The position numbers and the translations under genes are program-made. A DNA stretch of 64,000 nucleotides from Branchiostoma floridae. Taxonomy: Eukaryota; Chordata; Leptocardii; Amphioxiformes; Branchiostomatidae. The notes below the pieces were generated by a model. The model had not been told where the DNA came from. It saw nothing but the letters and a program-made list of their open reading frames with translations, and searched no databases. The DNA lies in NCBI RefSeq assembly GCF_000003815.2, contig NC_049992.1, positions 9,794,337-9,858,336 of the forward strand, in the 5' to 3' direction. Of this stretch, positions 1 to 9,847 are shown one piece after another; the first letter of the stretch is position 1; each line of letters starts with the position of its first letter.

Positions 1-417
1 GGTGGCGCAGTTGGCTACCCTACGGCAGCTTACACATCAACCAATCAATGTGCATTGGCACACTGTCACATATGTCCAGCATCTATCAAACCTTTGCAAG
101 GGAAATGATATCGAGCTCATAGTTCCTAACCCTTCCGTGTTGTACTTGTACTAACGTCATTTAACGGTTTGAAAATGCTATTTTCTGAATTTCTGCTTTC
201 GAGGTCTCATATGTCGACAAGTCGTATGTCATTTCTAATAAAAGATTGCGCACGTCTGATTTCATTTCAGTGTCTCAAACCACAAAAATCTATGTTTTAA
301 AGTAATTGCTGGTTGTTTTGCATACACTGGTAGTTCGTATTGCATGTGATTGGGTTACAAAGGATACACAACAAGTGCCTGTATGTCCTCTAATGTATAT
401 AATGATTGGTTACCAAG
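1..417. other. Non-coding stretch before the first gap
   Basis: AT-rich DNA with no exon I can support. An AATAAA at 237-242 on the plus strand could be the poly(A) signal of a gene lying to the left, but no coding sequence precedes it here. The first bases resemble a tRNA A box, too little to call. Confidence 0.4.
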
Positions 418-846
418 NNNNNNNNNNNNNNNNNNNNNNNNNNNNNNNNNNNNNNNNNNNNNNNNNNNNNNNNNNNNNNNNNNNNNNNNNNNNNNNNNNN
501 NNNNNNNNNNNNNNNNNNNNNNNNNNNNNNNNNNNNNNNNNNNNNNNNNNNNNNNNNNNNNNNNNNNNNNNNNNNNNNNNNNNNNNNNNNNNNNNNNNNN
601 NNNNNNNNNNNNNNNNNNNNNNNNNNNNNNNNNNNNNNNNNNNNNNNNNNNNNNNNNNNNNNNNNNNNNNNNNNNNNNNNNNNNNNNNNNNNNNNNNNNN
701 NNNNNNNNNNNNNNNNNNNNNNNNNNNNNNNNNNNNNNNNNNNNNNNNNNNNNNNNNNNNNNNNNNNNNNNNNNNNNNNNNNNNNNNNNNNNNNNNNNNN
801 NNNNNNNNNNNNNNNNNNNNNNNNNNNNNNNNNNNNNNNNNNNNNN
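418..846. other. Assembly gap (429 N)
   Basis: A run of N. Any open frame reading through it is an artefact of the gap. Confidence 0.99.
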
Positions 847-1093
847 CAAGTTCATAGAAAACTCTGACAATTACGTATGGGGTAAAATTTATCTTTCTTA
901 CAACTGCCCCATACGATTCGCTTTCATGAGCGGTTTTCAAAGTTGTGGTTTTGGGTCAGACCAATTTCTGAAAACTACGATGGCACATAAACGCAATCCT
1001 GATTAAACCATTCTCGAATTTTGTTCCAACCTTACATGACCAGATCATATAGTGACTACGTTACAGCACCTGGCAATAATGCCTCGTTGACAG

Positions 1094-1263
1094 CTAATCT
1101 CCAAGCAGATCCTATGGTATGAAAAGCTGGCAGAGGAGTGAAGCCGGCTTAGAAGTGTGTTTAATTTCGCTACCGGGCGAAACGTGTTGTTTCAATGCAC
1201 TCCAAGACCGGCTTCACTCCTCTGACAGCTTTTATGCTACCGTAGGATCTGCTTGGAGACTAG
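1094..1263. mobile_element. Palindromic MITE-like element, family A copy 1
   Basis: The left end ctaatctccaagcagatcct is inverted at the right end (aggatctgcttggagactag). A second inverted block (cagaggagtgaagccgg / ccggcttcactcctctg) lies inside it. The 170-bp element has no coding capacity. It ends 17 bp past the stop codon of the minus-strand peptide gene, so it probably lies in that gene's 3' UTR. A related copy lies at 50982-51100. Confidence 0.8.
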
Positions 1264-1280
1264 TTGACCGCCGACAAATC

Positions 1281-2383
1281 CTAGTTGTCGGGCTCGTAGT
1301 ACATCGAGTCCAGCGGCATGGCCCGCTCCACGGGGTAGTTGAACAACGGGAGTAGCTTTCGCAGGAACTCACTCAGTCGGGAATCTTCGGCGATGTCGGT
1401 CGCATTCGGCTTCCCTTCGTAGGTTCCGGAAGGTCTGACCACATTCGGGACGACTTCGGCTTTCTCCGGCATTCTTTTGCCAATCTTACGGTTGCCTTTC
1501 ATCCTGTTCAAAAATGTTCAATGACTATTTCAATATCCTATAAACATTTTAGGCTCCGACATGTTTTAGGCGTCTTTGACTTTGTCAGTTTTTTTTTCTG
1601 TGCGTCATCTATATGACAAAAAGGAAATCTGACAAAGTGAAAAGTACACAAAAGACGTCAATGCGAGCCGAACCCTTACCCTTATATAAACCGACTAAAC
1701 TGTGTATTGATTGACGTTATCTAATGAAAGATATTGTAGTTTCCAATGAAAGGATTATTTGCTGAGAGGATAGCCTTGGAGACTTCCGCCTGCTTCTTAA
1801 TTCGTCAGATCAGAAACGCATTTTATAACTCATAGTCATTCGAAAATATAGTTAGACTTATGCCAAAAAGCAGTTACGTACGAATATATATGATGATTTT
1901 GGAAACGCGGTCCATTTACTATCTTCCGTCAGTGACACTGTTCAAAGTGATATGTGAGAAACTTTTATACCTATCTAAGATAGTGGATGCTATCTGAAAC
2001 GTCTGACCGTTTCCAAAATCATACCCAGTTGCTTGAGTAACTGCTTTCTGGCATACATTATTACCAAGATGAATTCTTTTCATCGAAGTATAGTTATGTT
2101 GGAAGGAGGACCAAAGACAGAGACACAAGACAAACGTCACACTTGTAGGACGATCACCCGCTCGAAGAAGGGTCGCCAGAACGCGACAGTTACAATAAAC
2201 AAATACAATACATTACAGTTAGACTTACTTTTGCTGTAGAATGTATCGAATCCACGGGCTCTGTCGGCCGCGCACCCGCCAGTGTCCCACGCGGAGGCCC
2301 CTCTTCTCTACCTGCGGGGCGCTCATCACCGTCGCCACGACTGCAGCCGCCACAAGGAGGGCCGCGACAAAAACACGCACCAT
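1281..2383 (-). CDS. Candidate amidated neuropeptide/peptide hormone precursor (two exons)
   Basis: Coding exon 1 is 2383-2229 and exon 2 is 1503-1281, both on the minus strand. The 725-bp intron has donor gtaagt and an acceptor ending gaacag. 155 + 223 nt gives 126 codons, 125 residues plus stop. Residues 1-21 (MVRVFVAALLVAAAVVATVM and a Ser) form a signal peptide, cut before APQVE. Lys-Arg stands at 27-28 and Gly-Lys-Arg at 60-62, so processing would release residues 29-59, 31 residues with no cysteine, C-terminally amidated at Ile59. The peptide begins GLRVGHW, has a central SPWIRYILQQ and ends NRKI. Residues 63-125 are an acidic C-peptide ending YYEPDN. Both halves stay in frame across the splice, and dibasic sites flank the basic stretch, which argues strongly for a real prohormone. 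I do not recognise the family. The QQ...NRK ending faintly recalls CRH-type peptides, which is not enough to name it. Confidence 0.75.
1979..2053 (+). repeat. Solo end of the 58518-59007 element family
   Basis: The stretch gctatctgaaacgtctgacc through gttgcttgagtaactgcttt nearly matches the right terminal repeat at 58930-59004. It lies in the intron of the minus-strand peptide gene. No matching opposite end is nearby, so this is a truncated copy. Confidence 0.7.
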
Positions 2384-2445
2384 CTTCCGCTCTATATGGA
2401 TACACCAGAATCACCGATTATGCTAGCTTTCACAGGAGTTTACAG

Positions 2446-2453
2446 TGACGTTA
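2446..2453. promoter_or_regulatory. Possible CRE-like site upstream of the peptide gene
   Basis: TGACGTTA, one mismatch from the CREB/ATF palindrome TGACGTCA, lies about 63 bp upstream of the minus-strand ATG at 2383. CRE sites are common in neuropeptide promoters, but a single 8-mer has little weight. Confidence 0.25.
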
Positions 2454-2517
2454 GTTAGCCCTTTTTTAAAAATACTTTCGGCCAAAGAAATAAATGATAC
2501 AGTTATTTACGATAAGT

Positions 2518-2583
2518 AGCATGGAGTCCAGCCTTGATCCTTCGGGAAACGACTAAAAGCACAACAAGGCTGGTCTCCAGGCT
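2518..2583. repeat. Short inverted repeat
   Basis: agcatggagtccagccttg is mirrored by caaggctggtctccaggct with a roughly 30-bp loop. It could be a short MITE remnant or a hairpin. Confidence 0.55.
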
Positions 2584-2995
2584 GATATCAGTTTTCTTCT
2601 GTATACGTCAACCTTATCGTATGCACATTGTTTAATCTAGTTAGTGCTTCATGTACATACGATGGACAAATGTAGAATATATGAAATCATGACTTAGATT
2701 CCGAAGTAGCCTTTGTGTTTTATCCTGTGCTGAACAAAGTTATATGTAACACGTCCGAACAACTTGTACCTAGCTATTCTTGAACCTCTGAAGAATTTCA
2801 TGTCACTTACCCTAACGAACGTTTGTTCTAGCTAGTGTGTACTAAATCGGCATAGATTACTCAGAAAAGAAAATATTACTCAGAAAAGAAAACATTGTGC
2901 TCGTTTTCATCCGATATAAAGCAAGTCAAAAACGGCAGTTCTCTTGTATCTGTGATTTTTGTTCTGTAACCTTATTGCAGTATCGATGACCGCAA

Positions 2996-3311
2996 GCTTT
3001 CCGCCTATAGCCTCCTTCACCGGCCTCTCTGGGGGCATTGGCGTAACTTGTTGATTCATGATTTTTAACTGGGAATTCCCCGGGAAAGGAAATTATGTCA
3101 GGAAAGGAAAAATGCCGGGAAAGGAATGCATACCGGGAAACTTAAAGAGTACAATCTTTCCGGCATATATTCCTTTCCCGCCTTTTGTCCTTTCTCGACA
3201 TGTTTTCCTTTCCCGGCGTGTTCTCAGTTAAAAATCACGAATCCCCCTCCCCCTCCCCCCTGCAACTTACGCCAATGCACCCAGAGAGGCCGGTGAAGGA
3301 GGCTTTCCGCC
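2996..3311. mobile_element. Inverted-repeat element with a GGGAAAGGAA-rich core
   Basis: The left arm agcctccttcaccggcctct (extended by gcattggcgtaa) is inverted at the right as agaggccggtgaaggaggct (extended by ttacgccaatgc). The core carries repeated ccgggaaaggaa words on one side and their complement ttcctttcccg on the other, so the whole 0.3 kb could fold as one hairpin. The 10-mer gctttccgcc occurs at both outer edges, either a target duplication or part of the arm. Confidence 0.75.
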
Positions 3312-5273
3312 CACAAGTAAACCATATTTACTATTTTTGTCAATTCAGTTGTACTTTCGAACTTACTTTAACCCCAGTATAAAATAATGTACATTTTATA
3401 CCTGATATCAATATAGGTTTAAACTATAGAAAATTCTTCTTTGTGTGTTACATTTGCTCTGCATTTTGCTCTTTATCCTCTGGCCTCCGTTGCTCAGCAC
3501 GTTATCTATCATCCTTTTTCCGTAAATAGTTTCATCAGGTTGGTAGATCAATCGAACAAAGTCTTCTTCGTTTCACAACCTTCTTTTTATTCTTCCGTAG
3601 ACGTTTTGGTGACTATATCTGTCACCTTCAGTAGTACAAAATAAAGCATACTAACGTTATCGTTATCTGTTATATGCAAAAGAGACAAACAAATAAATCA
3701 CAGATTGACCATCAATCGGACAAACTTACCTTTATGTATTACTAGTGCTCTCTTGATCTGTTTTCTCTCGCTTTGAGGTCGCCGTGGAGCTTTCAGGTCG
3801 TCTTGGTAGTAGCTATAGCCCACAGGGTGCAGCTGTACAGGGGAACCCTTTATATGAAACTCCGTAATTACTATGGGTACCCAATCATGTTCATGAGCCA
3901 ACCAATCGTAATGAAAGGAAATGAGAAAAAAAATCATGTAGGTGGAGAAAATACGTAGGCGGTACTACGCAGGTCACATGTACAGCGCCCGACAGTCACA
4001 AGAGTGCAGCAAAACTTTATAATAAGGCCGCAGCAAGTGAATGTTATGAAGGACGTTCTCTGCAGACGTCACATCTAACGCGAGGGGGCGAATAAAAACA
4101 GTATATTGGTTAACAGAAATCGAGATTTCTAACTTTTCTTTTTAAAAAAAGAGACCATAAACGCTGCAACAAGAATTAAAGCGATAAAACATTAGCCTGG
4201 TATCCAGTCGTACTGTAGCTCCCGAGTCTATTCTGTCCTCTCCGTATCGGGAAGGTCACTATATAACCTCATTCAAGGCTCCCGCACTAGTGACACTTCT
4301 ACAGCTACACTCAAGGCTACCACGCTACTTTCACTTACAATTACATCAACAGTTTCACTTCTACAACATTTTTGGCTACCACACTAGTACGTGTCACTTT
4401 TCAATCATACCATATCATGTCTTCCCATTTTCGGTATTGTCTTGTCTTATGATTTCTCTTATGGACCGGCATTTCCTTGTCGTATGGATCATTTCTGTAA
4501 GTTGTTACGGTTAGAAATCAGGCGAAAATCAATGCGAGCGTGGGTGTCATGCATGCAATTTTCTTGCCGTGGCCTAGCACGTACATGTAGTTCTGTATGC
4601 TCATGATATTGACGTTATAGTAGGGGGGGACATTAGTACAAACTTTTTGAAATACGCATCCTAAAATATGGAGATGATCTATATAAACACAGAAATCACA
4701 AAAATTAGGCAATTGTAAAACTCTAACCCCCCTGTACATACCCCCTGAAGTTTGGATACCCCCCTCGCCATGTACTTGTGTGACGTTGCTAAGGTCTGCA
4801 AGTACTGACTGCATTACTTCAGTTCTTTTTGCACATTTTGTGTAATTAAATGATACATTACACTCCAAGATACCTTTCTATCAGGTTTTGGCTTAATATT
4901 CTTGGTTGCCATGGCAACAAGGCAGCAAGTATTGGGGCGAATTTCCATTATTTGGCCTTAAACAGGGAAATCAAGGTAGGGCAGTAATTCAACAAGTGCT
5001 GAGAATAACAAAGAGTACCCAAATCAACTACAGAGTGCCTTTAGCTTCAGTACAAGAATAGTGGTAAAATTTTCAGAAACTCGATGCCAAGGAATTGGGC
5101 AACTTCAAAAAGAAACATTGTTTCAAGGTTACAAAAACACAGTTTTTTTACCAAGCTTAAAACCAGTGTTTTTGTATATGTGTCGAGAAGTATGGACAGA
5201 AAAGCAACAGTTGACTGTTCTCTCTACTACGTACTAAGCTCTCTTGTACATGTACATACAGGTACTATACCCA
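3312..5273. other. Intergenic stretch, no gene seen
   Basis: I find no exon with splice sites and coherent coding. At 4193-4233, agcctggtatccag followed by gctcccgagtc matches one arm of the palindrome at 50482-50559, so a broken copy of that family sits here. The small open frames are AT-rich and lack recognisable domains. Confidence 0.5.
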
Positions 5274-6010
5274 AGGCTCGAAATACTTTTTCTGCATACC
5301 TGCACTGTTGCAGGTAACATTGAAAATAGCCTGCACCAGACAAATTTTACCTGTACCACTCTGAATTTTGGAAGTATAGTTCATACTAAAATTGTTCAGG
5401 AACCATTGCTATTTTTTCGTTTCTACAGAATATTACTTAATATAGGTGGTAGTGGTAACATTCAATGCAGCTAATAACAATCCACGTACACCTACATCAT
5501 ATAACGTTTATGTATAAAAACCTAGTATTTGGGACCAGTGCATGTTAGGTGCAGGTAGACATAAAAAATACCTGCACAGCTCCAATTTTACCTGCACTAA
5601 CCTGCACAGCTCCAATTTTACCTGCACTAACCTGTATATACCCATTACATGGACCAGTGCAGGTTAGGTGCAGATAGACACCAGAAATACCTGCACAGCT
5701 CCAATTTTACCTGCACTAACCTGTATATACCCAGCATTACATGGACCAGTGCAGGTTAGGTGCAGGTAGACACCAGAAATACCTACACAGCTCCAATTTT
5801 ACCTGCACTAACCTCTACCCAGTACATGGACCAGTGCAGGTTAGGTGCAGGTAGACACCAGAAATACCTGCACAGCCCCAATTGCACTAACCTGTATATA
5901 CTCAGTACATGGACCAGTGCAGGTTAGGTGCAGGTAGACACCAGAAATACCTACACAGCTCCAATTTTACCTGCACTACCCTGCATAAGCAGGTAGTATT
6001 TCGAGCCCTG
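5274..6010. repeat. Bounded element expanded into a tandem array with word CCTGCAC
   Basis: It begins ggctcgaaatac and ends tttcgagccctg. Between these, a unit of about 80-95 bp containing ccagtgcaggttaggtgcag and acctgcacagctccaatttt is repeated about five times (5525-5990), with small indels between copies. The flanking single-copy part (cctgcaccagacaaatttta) matches the dispersed copies at 20523-20864 and 24406-24723, so this is the same element with an amplified core. Confidence 0.8.
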
Positions 6011-7859
6011 TCATTGTAAGCAAGATGCCTGCGATACTGAATTTCAACAATGTTTTATTGGTACATCTATTTACAACAGAATCAAAAGAACCACAGTCAA
6101 ATTTGTACTCATTGATGGTGTCAATGGCGTGTAACATTGTTCAAGTACAATTTTAGGTTGACCGCAGATGGAGTTTTCGTGGTTATTGGTAGTGACAGGG
6201 CTGTGTTCTTGAGTTGGGCCAGCTTTACACTTACAATATATCAACTTCTGCTGTTGATGTGAAAGATCCATGTTGGGTTTTAAGGGTTTGTAGTAGGTAT
6301 TTGTCTCTCTTCCAATCAACAGCAATGTTTGCAATCTCTTTCCCATTGAGTCCTTGCTTCTTAAGCTCCTCTTCATTTCTCTTCCAAGCTATCAGAATCT
6401 CTGGTATCCTGCATCTTTTCCTGACTTCTCTACTGTACTGTCTAAACGATCCAGGTTCTCTTCTCTTTTTCCGTACCACTTCAGATTGGTAATTGTGGTT
6501 ACCACTTGGACAATGGCACTACAGACTTCTTATTTCCTTGTCTGTTGGAACATCTCCTTAGAGATAAACCCAAAGGCTGCATCCTTTACCTCCAGCAACA
6601 GTGCTCGAAATACCCACTTGGCTTGCACACTTGAAAATGCATTTTGGTTGGCGCAAAGTAAGTCGTAATTTTAAATCCAGGTAGCGCAGTGGGCAACCTG
6701 AATTTTTTCAGTTGGAACACAACTTTCCCCCACCTACATGCATATGTATTTATTTCTTGATAGGATAAAACGTAACTACAGGGGTGCCTAATATGGGTGA
6801 GTAAACGGTACAGAAAATTCAGGTTCATGCAGGTGTGGTTCAGGTCCAGAGGTTCGGACCTGAACCTGGACCTGATTCAGTATGTGAAAACTTGTGATAC
6901 TCCATTTCGCTACAAAGAAATCTGTTTCGCAGAGTATTTGAGTACCACTGGCGTTTTAAAATCCTACAAGGCTAACTGCCTCTGTGCGATTGAGTGTAAA
7001 AATTTGTCGAAATGAATACAGACTATACTATAATATACCAGGTCCTGTAGCCCGTTTTGTCCAATTTTGAGTTTGGATCAGTCCATTTTTGCCATGGGGG
7101 TGATTTGGAATAGTCCATATTTGCATGGGAAATACATTGGAGGTTCAGATATCCACAATGATCTCTCCTGAAGTCAAATATTCTGCCAAGGATGCCAAAG
7201 TACAATTTCTAAGGCATTAGGCATGTTTGGTAGTATAGCATTATACTAGTTTAGTACGTTGTCAACTTAAAAACTTCAGGGGGCATGTACAGGGGGGTTA
7301 GCAATCAAATATTTTCAAAATTTTTACATTTTCATATTCAGATGGACCGTCTCCATATTTCTAGGGGCGTATTTCATCAAAAACTGCATTTTTGCAAAAT
7401 AGTGTCCCCCCCTAGTTATAGTCGCCTGATAATTTAATTACCGACGACATTACACATTCTTGCAAGAGTGATACGCAGCGCAGGTAAAATTAGATCCGGC
7501 ATTTGTCTGACTTTATTATCTTCAATTATCTTTGTTGGTATGAAAAATATCTGAGTTAAACGGATGTCTTGTCTATCATTACATCAATTTTGGAAATAGG
7601 AAGTGTTGATCTGATAAAGAAAATGTGTATTCAACGACAATTTAATGGAAGCCTTTGTCTATCATTGGATTAATTGGGACAATCGGAAGCATCGCTATGA
7701 GCTAAGAATGGTGTACCAAAAATGCAGAAGCAATCTAAGTACATGTTGTTATGTGCCGTTGTCTGTGTTACTCAGCGTGCGTTCATGGCACGTTAATAAC
7801 ATGTAATTACCTTCGCCAAGAAGTTTAATATGATACGTTTTCAGTCGCGCTATGGTGTT
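6011..7859. other. Intergenic stretch, no gene seen
   Basis: A fragment near 6600 (gctcgaaatacccacttgg) resembles the terminus of the bounded-element family. The minus strand at 6231-6479 has a basic frame with a distant resemblance to retrotransposon C-termini that I could not support. The rest is AT-rich with no exon signature. Confidence 0.45.
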
Positions 7860-8550
7860 GCGCGACTGTATGTAGGTCAACAGCATATAACTCGAGAAGT
7901 TGTAAATGGATCTTCATGATATTTGGTAGTGTGTAGCGTTTGTGGAGTTTCGAAAGGAAGGTCAAGTTCAGGCTCTGGAACAACCTTCAAAAACATGTCA
8001 CCGACTCTACCACTCTCCCACAGTTCAAAGCCCGTTGCAGAACACACCTCTTGTCATGATTTTAATATCAAACTCATAGTATGACAGTACACTGGCCTTC
8101 CACCTACTTCAATCTTTTAAGTATCCTATTGTTATATGGTATAGATCAATTTCTTCCATAACTGCAGTCGCATGGCATTTTATAGTTATTGATTATTTTA
8201 TTGCATTATATTGTATTGTTTCTTGTTATGAATTCTTTGTATGTCCGTCCGAAGTTTTGTAGGTTCTGGCGCAACCAGCCCAAAGCTGCCTAGGCAAACC
8301 CTTGTAATGACTTGTCTCATTGTCAATAAAGTCAAAGTCAAGTTCGAAAATGGTACACCTGGCATTTTGCGTCGGTACTGCAGCATGCTGCGTCTGTATG
8401 TACGTTTGTCTGTGGTCAACATAACTCGAGAAGCTGTGAATGGTTTTCCATAATATTTCGCGGACGGTTGGGTAAGGGTAACCAAAACGATGGTCATGTT
8501 CGATAATGGGTAACTACGGCACCGCAGCAGAGCTTTTAAAGCAAATTCTC
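7860..8550 (+). repeat. Copies of dispersed family D ("ataactcgagaag")
   Basis: Two degenerate copies, near 7875-7985 and 8340-8530, share aacataactcgagaagctgt, a purine-rich middle and gttcgataatggg with the longer copy at 10714-11275. Both are plus-oriented and non-coding. Confidence 0.6.
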
Positions 8551-8694
8551 TGCAAGTGTTATGGTCTACTATTTGAGTGGTACATGTACATACCTCTTGG
8601 CGCCTTCACGTCTACAAGCGGGTGAAAGTGTGCTTAATTTTTTTTTTTTGACGCGCTGAGGTCTGACGCGCCGTAGGCTGCCAGAAGATATACT

Positions 8695-8975
8695 AAAATT
8701 CCCCGTGATCAGAGGTTTTGTCCATTCTGCCCAAATGAGATCGAAGACGAACGTCACTTTGTTATGGATTGTTCTCGATATAATGATAAACGCACAGAGC
8801 TGTTCACATAAATTTAATACTTTCAGCTTGCTCTAAAGACTTTGCTACTCTCTGTTCGATAGATAAACTCAACTTCATTCTGGGAGGCGATAATCCTCAC
8901 TGTGTAGAAGTAGGCAAATATATCCACGAATGTTTATACCGTAGAACCAGCCTTTTCCCGAGCAAATTCTCATGA
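8695..8975 (+). pseudogene. Non-LTR retrotransposon reverse transcriptase C-terminal remnant
   Basis: The frame from 8695 reads KIPRDQRFCPFC, then EIEDERHFVMDCSRY, giving the CX2C...HX4C zinc-knuckle arrangement with the EDExHF core typical of the C-terminal region of LINE reverse transcriptases. It meets a stop after LFT; a shifted frame then continues the same domain (NLILSACSKDFATL ... YIHECLYRRT) to a stop at 8973-8975. The frameshift and lack of upstream RT domains mark a decayed 5'-truncated copy. Confidence 0.6.
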
Positions 8976-9400
8976 ACACCGGTACCGCAATTTCAGCATC
9001 CATAATAGTTCACCGAAAGCTATCGTATGCAGCAGACTATTTCACTTTTTTTAATTACTTCAATACTTCATAAAATGTCAATTTTTTGTGTCATGGCCAA
9101 TAATGGTTACCCACTGACTGAGTTTATGATAATAATGATAACGTTAACAGTCATGATAATAATAGTAATTTTTTTATAATGGAGGTGTTTTCACAGTCTC
9201 TCGCTGACTGGGTCTTAAACGGTTTAAATGACTGTATGCCCGGTGGCTATGAGCGCGATATTAGCCAGTCTGTCATAATGATAGGTATGGTGTAGGTTTT
9301 GCGCAGCAGAATGAGCAATTCGTACCTTTTGAAATTGTGCAAGATCACCCACCTGCAAAATTAGCATGAGGGTCTAGTGCGCCTGTGCAGATCAATCAAG
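8976..9400. other. Intergenic stretch upstream of the anoctamin gene
   Basis: AT-rich sequence with ataataatgata runs. I see no gene or clear regulatory site. Confidence 0.4.
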
Positions 9401-9539
9401 CGCATCGGGTGTGGGAAGACCTGTTTTTACGCGTATCTCTAGGATTAGAATTAGCCGAGATAAAACTCTATGTGTACCGTTAATCTCCGTTTTAGATCGT
9501 AATCTGTTCTGTTATTATTCTGATCTAGGTTGTGTGTGG

Positions 9540-9847
9540 AAACCACGCTCCTGTGCCGAGCTAGAGCTTTTAAACGGACCCATATATCGTGACGTTTGCG
9601 GCGCTCGAGCTGCGCTGCCATGTCCAACATGGCCGCCTTCCAGTCAGACTCAGCGCCATTGTCGTCTGAACCACCGCTCTAAAGACTTTCGTTCCTTCAG
9701 AAAATCTTCTCTGACATTTCCGAACTCTGTCAGAATATGTTCGGGGGATCGTGATACCTCAAGTGTGGACCTTGGTTTGGATTTCTTGAAGATTTCTTCG
9801 GGGGGAACTTGAAGATTTCGGTTGGACGATATTATTTGTAAGACGAC
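9540..9847 (+). promoter_or_regulatory. ANO7: Probable promoter and 5' UTR region of the anoctamin gene
   Basis: This region has more CpG than its surroundings (gcggcgctcgagctgcgctg) and contains ccaacatggccgcc near 9615, close to the YY1/initiator-type ATGGC motif of many TATA-less promoters. It runs into the exon holding the ATG at 9848. The transcription start cannot be placed from sequence alone. Confidence 0.35.

Noticed and set aside
1..60. tRNA-like start ggtggcgcagttggcta
   Set aside because: Only an A-box-like fragment at the window edge; no B box or acceptor-stem partner.
306..1006. Several long frames through the first gap
   Set aside because: They consist mostly of N-derived unknown residues.
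1119..1355. 78-residue plus-strand frame
   Set aside because: It is built from the MITE at 1094-1263 and the antisense of peptide exon 2.
6231..6479. 82-residue basic minus-strand frame (WKRNEEELKKQG ... DWKRDKY)
   Set aside because: A faint likeness to retrotransposon endonuclease tails, but no conserved core I could point to and no splice partner.
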